NCBI GenBank assembly: GCA_937889645.1
Contig: CALBZE010000095.1
Span: 1-63,441, forward strand
Reading direction: 5' to 3'
Source of the DNA: an uncultured bacterium
GTDB lineage: Bacteria > Gemmatimonadota > Gemmatimonadetes > Longimicrobiales > RSA9
DNA length: 63,441 bases
The notes below the pieces were generated by a model that worked only from the letters and a program-made list of their open reading frames with translations, was not told where the DNA came from and searched no databases. Both the position numbers and the translations under genes were made by a program. Below, one piece after another: positions 26,194 to 34,422 of this stretch (positions are counted from its first letter, which is position 1; each line of letters starts with the position of its first letter).

Positions 26194-27163
26194 GCACCAC
26201 CTCCTCCGTCATCCCGGCCTCCGCCCTGGCGCCGACCCGCTCCAGGAAGATCTGCTCGAGCGACGGCTCGACGCGCTCGAAGCGACGAATCTGCATCCCC
26301 GCGTCGACCACGAAGCGCAGGAGTTCCTGCGCCGTCGCGTTCGCCCGCAGCCGGACCTCGGCGACGTGCCCTTCCTCGCGGACCTGCGAGACCAACGGCG
26401 AGGCGCGCAGCGTCGACATCGCCTCGGGCGTCCACTGCTCCAGCGCGATCGCGACGTACTCGCCGCCGTGCTGCCGCTTCACGTCCCCGATCGGGCCGTC
26501 GACCACCTTCCGGCCGCGCGAGAGGATGCAGACGTGGTCGCAGATCCGCTCGGCCTGCTCGATCATGTGCGTGCAGAAGACGATCGTCCGCTCCTGCCGC
26601 TTCAGCTCGAGCACGATCTCCTTGAGCAGCTGCTGGTTGATCACGTCCAGCCCGCTGAACGGCTCGTCCAGGATCACGATGTCCGGCTCGTGCAGGACGG
26701 ACGCGATGAACTGGATCTTCTGCTGGTTCCCCTTCGACAGCTCCTGCAGCCGCGCGTTCTCGCGGTCGGCCAGCCCGAAGCGCTCGAGCCAGTCGCGGAT
26801 GCGCGGCATCGACTTCGACGGCGGGATCCCCTTGATCTCCGCCATGAAGGCCAGTAGCCGCCCGACCTGCATGCGACGGTACAGCCCGCGCTCTTCCGGG
26901 AGGAACCCGATCCGGTCCAGCGCCTTCTGGTCGACCGGCCGGCCCCACAGCAGGATCTGCCCCGCATCCGGGTTCAGGATCCGGAGGAGCATCCGGATCG
27001 TCGTCGTCTTGCCGGCCCCGTTCGGGCCGAGCAGCCCGTACGTCGCGCCGCGCGGGACCGCGAGGTCCAGCCCCGCGACGGCCGTGACCGGGCCGAAACG
27101 CTTCTCGACTCCGCGCAGCTCGATGACCGGCGCGGCGTCGTCGCCACGCACTTGCGTCGTCAA
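26186..27163 (-). CDS. ABC transporter ATP-binding protein, NatA-like
   Basis: A 325-residue cytoplasmic ATPase: Walker A GPNGAGKTT near residues 46-54, signature LSKGNQQK near 143, Walker B VILDEPFSGLD near 161 and the switch His in FCTHM. An extra C-terminal domain of about 90 residues is typical of DUF4162-bearing ATPases of this family. The start is TTG, whose bases overlap the TGA of the upstream lipoprotein gene; AGGGAA lies before it. Works with the permease at 24910-26193. Confidence 0.93.
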   Translation of the reverse strand: MTTQVRGDDAAPVIELRGVEKRFGPVTAVAGLDLAVPRGATYGLLGPNGAGKTTTIRMLLRILNPDAGQILLWGRPVDQKALDRIGFLPEERGLYRRMQVGRLLAFMAEIKGIPPSKSMPRIRDWLERFGLADRENARLQELSKGNQQKIQFIASVLHEPDIVILDEPFSGLDVINQQLLKEIVLELKRQERTIVFCTHMIEQAERICDHVCILSRGRKVVDGPIGDVKRQHGGEYVAIALEQWTPEAMSTLRASPLVSQVREEGHVAEVRLRANATAQELLRFVVDAGMQIRRFERVEPSLEQIFLERVGARAEAGMTEEVVHV

Positions 27164-27636
27164 TTCGGTCGTTCCCTGTGGTAGGTTGCCGTGAAGGTGC
27201 CGTAGCTCTCGATCGGCTGAGAAACGGTGAGGACGTCGCCTTCGAGCGTCCCCTCGGTGGAGCCGTGCCTCGGGTCGGCGGATTTCAACGTGACCCGGGT
27301 CCCGGACGCGGCGTACGTGCCCGTGGTGATGACCTCGACATCGTCCCTGCTCACGATCGAGCTATCGAGCACGAAATCGACGGCGAAGCTGGCCTCGTAC
27401 GTGCCCTGCTCCAGCTTCAGCGTCCCGGATTGGATCACCGCCTGCCAGGACCCGCTCGGGTCCTGCCAGGTCACGGCGGCCGCAGGCAACTCCTCGCCGT
27501 TCACGGTTTGGAGCACGTACTCCCCGGCGACGAGGTCTTCGGAACCCGGGTCGGTGGAGTCGCCGCCACATGCGCCGACTCCCGCCACGAGCGTGGCGAT
27601 CGCAAGCGCCCGCAGCATCGCGGTCACTCTCATCAT
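27160..27636 (-). CDS. Lipocalin-like small lipoprotein
   Basis: A 158-residue lipoprotein: signal segment LRALAIATLVAGVGAC with the lipobox VGAC, then a GGDSTDPGS linker typical of secreted lipoproteins. The mature part (LVAGEYVLQTVNGEELPA, ending YGTFTATYHRE) has the repeating strand pattern of small barrel lipoproteins of about 130 residues. Function unknown. It overlaps the ABC ATPase start by four bases, so it is the first gene of that operon and may be linked to the exporter. Two ATG codons in tandem begin it. Confidence 0.7.
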   Translation of the reverse strand: MMRVTAMLRALAIATLVAGVGACGGDSTDPGSEDLVAGEYVLQTVNGEELPAAAVTWQDPSGSWQAVIQSGTLKLEQGTYEASFAVDFVLDSSIVSRDDVEVITTGTYAASGTRVTLKSADPRHGSTEGTLEGDVLTVSQPIESYGTFTATYHRERPN

Positions 27637-27686
27637 GGAATGATCCCTTCGGGCGGAACGACGATAATTCCTGAAGCTGAGGTCTG

Positions 27687-28079
27687 TCAACGCTTTTCCC
27701 AGCGACCGCCCTCGAGCCGCCGGTCCGGCGTCAGTCGCGGCGCGAGCGTCGGCCCCGCGACGTAGGTCCAGCACGCCCACTCGCTCGCGCGCACGCCGAC
27801 GCGGCGGAACAGCCCGTCGGCGACGCCCTCGTAGCGATCGAATCGCGCGAGCGCGTCCGTCGGGCATCGCCAGACCTCGCCCTCGACCCGGCCCGGCCCC
27901 GCCAGGACCAGCGCCGGGTACTCGCCATCGATGTCGAAGAGAGTTCCGTTGATCGTGGCCGTGCCCACGAATTCGCACCCCTCGAGCAGCTCGGCCGCCG
28001 CGCCGCCGCGCCGCAGGGTGCCGTACGTGAAGAGGTGGAAGGTCGCGGCGCCGTCCCGGGCCGCGTCGCCCCTGGTCAT
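27687..28079 (-). CDS. Gamma-glutamylcyclotransferase-like (AIG2/GGCT fold) protein
   Basis: A 130-residue cytoplasmic protein. FTYGTLRRG near residues 17-25 is the phosphate/substrate loop of the GGCT-like fold. GTLFDIDGEYPALV and VEGEVWRCP follow in the normal order, then DRYEGV holding the likely catalytic acid region, and a closing AWCWTYV-type strand. Members act on gamma-glutamyl amines or peptides. The exact substrate is unknown. GGAGGAG precedes the ATG. It lies just upstream of the lipoprotein/ABC genes with a 50-base gap. Confidence 0.85.
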   Translation of the reverse strand: MTRGDAARDGAATFHLFTYGTLRRGGAAAELLEGCEFVGTATINGTLFDIDGEYPALVLAGPGRVEGEVWRCPTDALARFDRYEGVADGLFRRVGVRASEWACWTYVAGPTLAPRLTPDRRLEGGRWEKR

Positions 28080-28107
28080 GTCCGTTCTCCTCCCTGACCG
28101 CGAGAAA

Positions 28108-28593
28108 TCACCGCCGGCGCGGCCACGCGAGCGCGTTGCGGATCCGGCGCACGCCGCGGACCCGCCGCGCAGCGCCGTGCGCGGCCCGGGCCACCGCCGG
28201 GTGGTCGACCCGGCCGGCGAGGGTGATCACGGCGTCGTCCGCGTAGACCGAGATCCGATCCGCCTGCTCGGGCGGGAGCACGCGGTACAGCGCCCGGTCC
28301 ACCGCGCGGGCCAGCTCGCGATCCCGCAGCGCCCGCCGATGCCGCTCCTCGACCCGCCGCGACACGTGATGCAGCTCGTGCGGCCACCCGCTCCCCTCCG
28401 GCTCCGGCGGGTAGAGCACGCCTCGCGGGAGCCAGTACTCCGGCCGCTCCGCATACGCGCCGCGGTACCCCTCCGGCGACCCGAAGCCCCCGCGCTCGTA
28501 CCGCCCGACCGGCTCCTCGTCGTGAATCCGATGCGCGCGGCGGTACTTCCACGCCGCACGCTCCTGCGGGTGCGGCATCCACCGTCGACTCAT
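28108..28593 (-). CDS. BON-domain protein with an arginine/tyrosine-rich N-terminus
   Basis: A 161-residue protein. Residues 1-75 are low-complexity, rich in Arg, Gly, Glu, Tyr and Pro (RYERGGFGSPEGYRG). Residues about 90-157 form a BON domain: LARAVDRAL, a DDAVITLAGRVDHPAVARAA core and a final VRGVRRIRNAL. BON domains usually bind phospholipid surfaces and occur in periplasmic proteins, but no signal peptide is visible here. The ATG is preceded by GGAAGGAGG. It may be transcribed with the GGCT gene (28-base gap). Confidence 0.75.
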   Translation of the reverse strand: MSRRWMPHPQERAAWKYRRAHRIHDEEPVGRYERGGFGSPEGYRGAYAERPEYWLPRGVLYPPEPEGSGWPHELHHVSRRVEERHRRALRDRELARAVDRALYRVLPPEQADRISVYADDAVITLAGRVDHPAVARAAHGAARRVRGVRRIRNALAWPRRR

Positions 28594-28757
28594 GGCGTCG
28601 GCCTCCTTCCCTGGCGGTCCTCCCGCCCACACGCACCGCACGTTCCACACCGGGGCCGACAGGGTGCTACGACGTACTCGCGAGCGAGGACCGCGGGCGT
28701 CGACGCGACCGCCGCTACGCAGGCACCGCTTGGCCGCCGCGCCGTCGCACGACCCGG

Positions 28758-29843
28758 CTACGCCCCGATCGGAATCGGCAGCTCGAACACCTTCGCCTCG
28801 GGGCCCGTCGCGTCCCCGAGCCGGAGCACGGCCGGCGGCTCGACCTCGCGTCTGACGTATCCAAGGGCGATCGTCTGGCGATACAGCGGCGAGGCGCACG
28901 AGCTGGTGATACGGCCCACGGACTTGCCGGTTTCGGCGACGAACAACTCCGTCCCCGCCGCCGGCGCGGGCTCCTCGCCCAGGAGCAGGCCGCGCAGGTG
29001 ACGGTTCACGTGCCCCCGGTGCAGGATCCGGACGATGACCTCCTGCCCCGTGTAGCACCCCTTCGTCGTGCTGATCGCCCGCTCGCGCAGCCCGGCCTCG
29101 AGCGGGATCACCGACTCGTCCAGCTCCGCGCCCCAGCGCGGCACGCCCGCCTCGATGCGGAGCACCTCGAGCGCGCCGTGCCCGACCGGCCTCGCGCCGG
29201 CCGACTGGATCGCACGCCAGAGGTCGGCCGCCGCGTCGGCCGGCACGAAGACGTCGTAACCCTCCTCGCCGGCATAACCCGTACGGGCGACGAGCAGCTC
29301 GACGTCGCCGAACGCGACGGACACATGCGCCTCCTCGGCGAGGCCGGGCGGGATCTCCGCGCCGGTCGCGCGCATCAGCACCTCACGCGACTCCGGGCCG
29401 AAGACGCCGAGCACGTGCACCCCCGGCTCGAGCGGCTCGACCCGGGCGAAGAGCGGCGGCACGTACTTCTTCAGGTGCGCCAGCACGCCGTCCAGCGCGG
29501 CGGCGTCGACGTCCATCAGCAGTTCACCGCCCGGCCGGCGGAAAACGCGCGCGTCCGCGACCATCTTCCCCTTCGGCGTGAGGAGCGCGGCGTACACGCC
29601 CTGCCCCTCCGGCGCGCCGGCGAGGTCGTTCGTGATCAGACCCTGGATCATCTTGAGCGGCTCGCGGCCGTAGACGCGCAGCGCGACCCGGTCCACCCGG
29701 TCGACGACGCCGGCGCCGCGGCGCACGGACTCGTACTCCGCCGCCGGGTCGCCGTAGTTCCGCGGCGCCTGCCGCCCGGAGACGCTGCCGTACCGGGCGC
29801 CCAGCTCCTCGTGGAGCGCTGCCAGCAACATCGTCTCGTTCAT
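28758..29843 (-). CDS. ygfZ: YgfZ/GcvT-like folate-binding protein
   Basis: A 361-residue protein of the YgfZ branch of the aminomethyltransferase fold, which uses tetrahydrofolate to support assembly or repair of certain Fe-S enzymes (including MiaB- and LipA-type proteins). The signature KGCYTGQE is at residues 261-268. A GcvT-like N-terminal domain has GVVDRVDRVALRVYG and LTPKGKMVADARVF. Free-standing, with no gcvH or gcvP next to it, which supports YgfZ over the glycine-cleavage T protein. Confidence 0.88.
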   Translation of the reverse strand: MNETMLLAALHEELGARYGSVSGRQAPRNYGDPAAEYESVRRGAGVVDRVDRVALRVYGREPLKMIQGLITNDLAGAPEGQGVYAALLTPKGKMVADARVFRRPGGELLMDVDAAALDGVLAHLKKYVPPLFARVEPLEPGVHVLGVFGPESREVLMRATGAEIPPGLAEEAHVSVAFGDVELLVARTGYAGEEGYDVFVPADAAADLWRAIQSAGARPVGHGALEVLRIEAGVPRWGAELDESVIPLEAGLRERAISTTKGCYTGQEVIVRILHRGHVNRHLRGLLLGEEPAPAAGTELFVAETGKSVGRITSSCASPLYRQTIALGYVRREVEPPAVLRLGDATGPEAKVFELPIPIGA

Positions 29844-29901
29844 GGTCGGATGATTCTCCGGCGACGACGTCGCCGCGAAGCGACGTCTCGAGCCGAACGG
29901 A

Positions 29902-30735
29902 TCAGCGGGATTCGCGGCCCAGCCGCTCGATCATGTTCCGGACCCGCCGCGCGTCCGGCGCGTCCGGCGCGGCGTTCAGGTAGGTCTCCAGATCCGCGAT
30001 CGCCTCCGCCACCCGCCCCGCCCTGGCCAGCAGCATCCCGCGGTCGCGCAGCTCGCCGACCGCAGTCGGGCGAATCAGCAGGATCCGCTCGATCGCCGCC
30101 AGCGCCTTCCGATCCTCGTTCGAGTTCAGGTAGATCGCCTTCAGGTTCTTCAGCAGCCGGACCAGCACGCCCTTCTTCCCGGTCGACTCCAGGAACTCCG
30201 GCTGCAGCCGGACCAGCCCGCCGTACACCCGGTCGAGCAGCTCCTGCGCCTGGTCCTCGAAGCGGATCCGCCCGCCGTCGAACGGGTCGAGCAGCACCCG
30301 CACGACCTCGCCCTCGTACCTCACCAGGAAATGGCCCGGGAAGCCGACGCCCGAGAGCGGCAGCCCCAGTCGCCAACCCACCTCGAGGTAGATCAGGCTC
30401 AGCGTGATCGGGATCCCGACGCGGCGGTCCAGGACGTCGTTCAGGAACGAGTTGCGCGGGTCGTAGTACGCCTCCGCGTTCCCGCGGAACCGCTCCTCCT
30501 CGAAGAGGACCCGGTTCAGCTCCTGGAGCACGATCAGCGGCGCCGTCTCGTCGCCCAGCCGGTCCCGCACCCGCTCCGCCAGCACGTCGAGCCGCTGGAG
30601 GTACGGGCCCGGCACCAGCTGCGGGTACTCCTCGGCCGCGATCTCGAGCGCCGCGGCCGCGAGGTCCAGCTCCGACTCGGGCCGCGTGACCATGGCCGCG
30701 AACCGGTCCCGTGCCGTCAGTCCGCGCGAGGTCAC
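29902..30735 (-). CDS. SirB1-like transglutaminase-fold protein with TPR-like tail
   Basis: A 277-residue cytoplasmic protein. The central part has the SirB1 (transglut_core2) pattern: LNRVLFEEERFRGN, YYDPRNSFLNDVLDRRVGIPITLSLIYLEV, and GFPGHFLVRYEG. The C-terminal 90 residues form two or three helical repeats (KALAAIERILLIRPTA). Function not established; E. coli SirB1 is of unknown role. The start is GTG 30735, with GGAGG before it, rather than the far upstream starts, which add proline/arginine-rich non-homologous sequence. Confidence 0.85.
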   Translation of the reverse strand: MTSRGLTARDRFAAMVTRPESELDLAAAALEIAAEEYPQLVPGPYLQRLDVLAERVRDRLGDETAPLIVLQELNRVLFEEERFRGNAEAYYDPRNSFLNDVLDRRVGIPITLSLIYLEVGWRLGLPLSGVGFPGHFLVRYEGEVVRVLLDPFDGGRIRFEDQAQELLDRVYGGLVRLQPEFLESTGKKGVLVRLLKNLKAIYLNSNEDRKALAAIERILLIRPTAVGELRDRGMLLARAGRVAEAIADLETYLNAAPDAPDARRVRNMIERLGRESR

Positions 30736-30872
30736 CGCCCTACCTCCGGAAGGGTGCCGTGGATCGTCCCGAACACGCGTGCCGAGCCGCCGTGGGGCTT
30801 CGTTGTGGTCGCATGGCCCCAAAGTAAGGGGCCGACGATCCTCCCGGCAACCGGCCCCGCGCAACGCTTTCG

Positions 30873-31187
30873 TCACGCCGCGTCCCGGTCCTCCGTCCCC
30901 TCGTCCCGGCTCAGGTCCAGCGCCGCCGCACGCCCGCAGCTGTGACAGTACAGCACGACCGTGTAATCCCCCTCCGGCTTCGTCGGCACCGCGGTCCCCC
31001 GCTCCATGCTCGGCGCGTCCAGGAAGGCGACGACCTCGATCGTGTTCGGGCCGCAACGCGGGCACGGGACGTTCGAAGGATCCTCCAGGTACGACAGCGC
31101 CAGCGCCAGCCCGTCCTGCATGTCGAACTCTGGCGGCCCGGCCGCGTCATCGAATCCGGACCCGAGCTGATCCTTGAAATCCGACAT
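30873..31187 (-). CDS. Small protein with two CxxC zinc-ribbon motifs
   Basis: A 104-residue protein. CPRCG near residues 42-46 and CHSCG near 81-85 are separated by a beta-rich segment, consistent with a zinc ribbon. The N-terminus is acidic (SGFDDAAGPPEFDMQDG) and the C-terminus charged. No family recognised. GGGGAGG precedes the ATG, so the start is well placed. Confidence 0.65.
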   Translation of the reverse strand: MSDFKDQLGSGFDDAAGPPEFDMQDGLALALSYLEDPSNVPCPRCGPNTIEVVAFLDAPSMERGTAVPTKPEGDYTVVLYCHSCGRAAALDLSRDEGTEDRDAA

Positions 31188-31631
31188 GGCGTTCGCCTCC
31201 CCGACGAAGGGTTCGTACGACACGCAGGGCGCAACAATTATTCCCTGCATGTGGGGGGTGGGTGGATAGCGCCGGCGACGTGGGCGACGTGGGCGACGTG
31301 GGCGGTGTGGGCACAGCGTGGGCGCGGCGCGGGCGTCGTGGCGGGGGGCGGGCGGCGTGGGCGGGCGGCGTGGGCAGGGCGGCGCGGTGGCGAGCGACAG
31401 GGGTACCGGGGGAGGCGTGCGCGGCACCCGGGCGGCCGGCCAGCCCGGGCTCGGAGGTGACGCGCGGCGAAACGCAACGATCGCGAAGGCGACGCGTCGC
31501 CCGCGGCCGCAACGGTTTCGTAACTCGTTGCCCGGCGCGCACTTCGGGTTATTTTCGGGGTATCAGGTGCCGATGGGATGCGGGGGTGGAGTGGAGGCGC
31601 GATTGCACCGAACGACGACGAAACAACAACC
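31188..31631. other. Intergenic region with 9-bp tandem repeats
   Basis: Four units of (GACGTGGGC)3-GGTGTGGGC occupy 31277-31312, followed by looser GGGCGGCGTGG repeats to about 31390. No gene was recognised; the frames crossing it are low-complexity Pro/Arg/Gly. Confidence 0.75.
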
Positions 31632-31982
31632 ATGAACGGAAACCTGTCGCTCCTCCGGGAGCTGATCGAGAACATCCGCGAGACGGGGATGACGTGGGCG
31701 CGGAAGCGCCGCGAGCTGACCGCGCTGCAGAACCGTCGCAAGGCGGTCCAGCTCGAGCTGCGCGACCGCCTTATGGCCGAAGCGGAAGCCCGAGGCGGGC
31801 GCCTCTCCGCGACGGCTGCGCTCGAGGAGGCCCGCGCGCACCCCGAGTACATCGCCTGCCTGGATGAGATCGCGCTGAAGCAGTTCGAGGCGGACGCCGC
31901 CGAGGTCGCCTACACCGCGGCCCGGGCGCTCTTCCAGGCGGCGATCACGGCGCCGGACGAGGCGGGGTTGCTGGCGGCGTAG
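31632..31982 (+). CDS. Helical hypothetical protein
   Basis: A 116-residue, mostly alpha-helical protein rich in Ala, Glu, Arg and Leu, probably coiled-coil (ELTALQNRRKAVQLELRDR). No signal peptide, membrane segment or motif. The ATG has only a weak upstream site (ACAACAACC), so the start is uncertain, but the frame is the only long one with normal composition. Unknown family. Confidence 0.5.
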   Translation: MNGNLSLLRELIENIRETGMTWARKRRELTALQNRRKAVQLELRDRLMAEAEARGGRLSATAALEEARAHPEYIACLDEIALKQFEADAAEVAYTAARALFQAAITAPDEAGLLAA

Positions 31983-32194
31983 GGTCGGCGGGGGGTGTAG
32001 GTGTCGGGTGTCAGGGCTCAGGGCTCAGGTGTTGGGTTTCGGGCGGCCCGACCTCCGTACCCCCGCGCTAAGTGCGACCGTGGCCGGCGCGGTGCTATCG
32101 GGGGCGTTTCGGTCGGCGGGGCGATCGGCGACGGTCCCCGCCAGTGACATGCCGGCTCGGCGGCTTGCCTATACCGCCCGCTGCAGTCCTCAAT

Positions 32195-32599
32195 CGCACA
32201 ACCATCGCCTTTTCGCGAACGGTTGATCGATTCGGTCATCTATATGCACCCAATCGCACGATCGTTGTGCGCGCCGGACTTCATTGTGCGACTGGGGTGC
32301 TATACGGCACCCAACCGAACAAAAAACATCCGTTCACCGTCGGTTGTGCATTTGGGTGCGGCCGTGCTGTCCGACGATGCGGCCGGGCCCTCGGCTTGCG
32401 CCGCTGGCTCGGCTCGCCGGCCCGCCGCCCGCGCGGCTCGTCGAGCCGGCGGTGCCGTTGCACCGCCCCAACTGAACCCACACCGTCTGGCCATGAGAGC
32501 GGGTGCGATTCGGTGGAATTATTCCACCCAATCGCACCAGCTTTCTGAGCACGGGATTTTCGGGTGCGGTTGGGTCGTATATATCCACCCAACCGCACC
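32195..32599. repeat. Cluster of palindromic units around TGGGTGCG/CGCACCCA
   Basis: No gene. At least four inverted repeats share one theme. GGTGCGGTTGGGT/ACCCAACCGCACC (32563-32575, 32587-32599, exact 13 bp) and GGTGCGATTCGGTGGAA/TTCCACCCAATCGCACC (32502-32518, 32522-32538, one mismatch) are the clearest. CGCACAACCATCG/CGATCGTTGTGCG (32195-32207, 32259-32271, one mismatch) encloses a smaller GATTCGGT/ACCCAATC pair, and TGGGGTGC/GCACCCAA encloses TATACG near 32293-32314. Loops are A/T-rich (for example CGTATATATCC). The arms are similar to one another, so this is a repeat family. Confidence 0.85.
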
Positions 32600-32750
32600 A
32601 TGAACGCGACCCCGGGGGCCGCGGGTTCAGTTGGGTACCACGCCGGAACGAGGGCTGAGCCAGCGAACCCTCTCCCGCACACCGGAGAGCGCGCCACACC
32701 GCCGGCAAAGAAGCCGTACACCGCCCAGTGGCCAGCAGCGCCCCGCTCCC

Positions 32751-33055
32751 GCCGCCACGGGCGGCCACTCCCGCGGCCGCAAGGCCGCCCCCCCACCCGC
32801 GCCGGCCAAAGGCCCGGCGCCCCCGCGCGCGAAGCGCGCCCCTCCCCCCGCCGCAGGCGGCCCACCCGCCCCGAAGGGGCCACCCGCGGCCAAAGGCCGC
32901 CTCCCCCGCCGACCGAAGGCCGGCCCACCCCGCGGCGCCGAAGGCGCCGCCACCCGCCGCGCCAAGCGCGGCCGTCCCCCCCCGCGGCGCAGCCGCCGGC
33001 CGCTCCCCGCCCCCCGCGGCCGCAAGGCCGCCGCCCCCGCGCGCCGCAGGCGCGC
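32751..33055. repeat. Array of 13 short hairpins with C-rich spacers upstream of selD
   Basis: Thirteen consecutive stem-loops (for example GCGGCCGCAAGGCCGC 32773-32788, GCGCGCGAAGCGCGC 32825-32839, GCCCCGAAGGGGC 32868-32880, GCGGCGCCGAAGGCGCCGC 32932-32950, GCCGCGCCAAGCGCGGC 32956-32972, GCGCGCCGCAGGCGCGC 33039-33055). Stems are 5-9 bp and nearly all perfect. Their sequences differ from unit to unit while pairing is kept. Most loops on the plus strand are GCAA, GAA, AAA, CAA or GCA. Spacers are mostly C runs and CCCACC. Two units (32773-32788 and 33016-33031) are identical. No protein-coding reading fits. Confidence 0.88.
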
Positions 33056-33100
33056 CCACCATCGTAGCGCCCCGACACCTCCACCCTTACATTCCCGCCC

Positions 33101-34177
33101 ATGACCTCACGCACCCCTGAACCACGGGACCAGCGCGACCGCCTGCGCCTGACCCAGCTCTCGCACGGCGCCGGTTGAGCGTGTAAGCTCGGCGCCGCCG
33201 AGTTGACGCAGGTCCTGCGTCACCTGGTCCCCTTCGACGACCCGGCCGTGCTCGTGGACGCGTCCACGAGCGATGATGCGGCCGTATACCGCGTCGACGC
33301 CGATCGTGCGCTGGTGGCGACGGTGGACTTCTTCACGCCCATCGTCGACGACCCGTACGACTTCGGCCGGATCGCCGCGGCGAACGCCCTGTCGGACGTG
33401 TATGCGATGGGCGGGAGGCCGCTCTTCGCCCTGAACCTCGTCGCCTTCCCGCGCGCCCGGCTCGGCGACGGCTGGTTGAGCGAGATCGTGCGGGGCGGCG
33501 GCGATGTCGCGCGGGAGGCGGGGGTCGCCGTGATCGGCGGGCACTCGATCGACGACCCCGAGCCCAAGTTCGGGATGTGCGTGGTGGGCGAGGTCGCGCC
33601 GGATCGGATCGTGCGGAACTCGACCGCCCGCGCCGGCGATGCGTTGGTCCTGACGAAGCCGCTGGGCACCGGCATCGTCGCCACCGCGATCAAGCGGGAA
33701 GCCGCGCCCGCCGAGGTCATCGAAGCGGCCGTCCGGAGCATGACCACGCTGAACCGCGGCGCGTCGGAGGCGATGCTCCGGGTCGGCGCCCACGCCGCGA
33801 CCGACGTGACCGGCTACGGCCTCTTGGGCCACCTGCACGAGATGGCACGGGGGAGCCGGCTCGAGGCGCGGATCGACGCCTCGGCCGTCCCGCTCCTCCC
33901 CGGCGTTCGCGAGCTGGCCGAGGCGGGTCACGTCCCCGGCGGAACGCGCCGCAACCTGGCGGACCTGGAGGGCACGCTCGTCTTGGAGGGCGACGTCGAC
34001 GACGTCGCTCGCCTGCTCCTCGGCGACGCCCAGACCTCCGGCGGGCTCCTCATCGCCGTCGCCCCCGAGCGCGTCGACGAGCTGCTGGCGCTCCTCCGCG
34101 CCGCCGGCACGCCGGCCGCGGCGGTCGTCGGACAGTTTGTGGAGGGCGTGCCCGGGCGGATCGTGGTGCAGGGTTGA
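33101..34177 (+). CDS. selD: Selenide, water dikinase SelD, a selenoprotein with in-frame UGA
   Basis: SelD makes selenophosphate, the selenium donor for selenocysteine and selenouridine. From ATG 33101 the frame reads MTSRTPEPRDQRDRLRLTQL, then SHGAG-U-ACK, where U is TGA at 33176-33178 (codon 26). This aligns with E. coli SelD SHGAGCGCK, so the TGA replaces the catalytic cysteine, with the essential lysine retained three residues later. A hairpin lies just after it. The rest (DDAAVYRVD, VDFFTPIVDDPYDFGRIAAANALSD, GGHSIDDPEPKFG, DVTGYGLLGHLHEM) is fully conserved. If decoding fails, only the N-terminus forms; annotation starting at TTG 33203 would lose the catalytic segment. The ATG lacks a clear Shine-Dalgarno. 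Total 358 residues. No other sel gene is in the window. Confidence 0.93.
33176..33204 (+). promoter_or_regulatory. Bacterial SECIS-like element
   Basis: Directly after the UGA (33176-33178), CTCGGC (33188-33193) pairs with GCCGAG (33197-33202) around a three-base loop GCC, and A186/G187 can extend with T203/T204. The loop starts 16 bases after the UGA and begins with G, in the range known for bacterial SECIS elements read by SelB. Confidence 0.8.
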
Positions 34178-34337
34178 AGTTCGGGGCGCGGCGCTCCCGT
34201 GCAATGCGACGCGCGCGGCCGCCGGGCGGCGCCCGAGTGGCAAGGCCGGCATGATCCAAGCGCCGCGCCCGCGAACAACACCGCGCCCCCTCGGGGACGC
34301 CGCGCACCGAAGCCCAGCGCTCCGTCGCCCGACAACA

Positions 34338-34380
34338 CCGCGGCCCCGGGCTCGGTCGAGCCCGGGGCCGCGGTTCTTTC
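34338..34380. terminator. Bidirectional hairpin terminator
   Basis: A perfect 16-bp stem, CCGCGGCCCCGGGCTC with GAGCCCGGGGCCGCGG, has loop GGTC. TTCTTTC follows on the plus strand. It lies between the convergent ends of selD and the lipoprotein gene. Confidence 0.9.
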
Positions 34381-34422
34381 GCTACCGGCGCACCCCCATC
34401 CGCTAGAGGGTGCCGCCGTCGC

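Noticed and set aside
28758..29843. Glycine-cleavage T protein
   Set aside because: KGCYTGQE is the YgfZ signature and no other glycine-cleavage genes are next to it.
32751..33055. CRISPR array
   Set aside because: Units are palindromic but differ in sequence, spacers are short C-rich runs and not unique, and no cas gene is present.
32728..33120. Plus-strand open frame rich in Pro, Ala and Arg across the hairpin array
   Set aside because: Its composition simply follows the GC-rich hairpins; no ribosome site, no domain, and similar frames exist on the other strand.
33203..34177. selD starting at TTG 33203
   Set aside because: This start would remove the catalytic Sec and the essential lysine; the upstream frame is conserved through the UGA.
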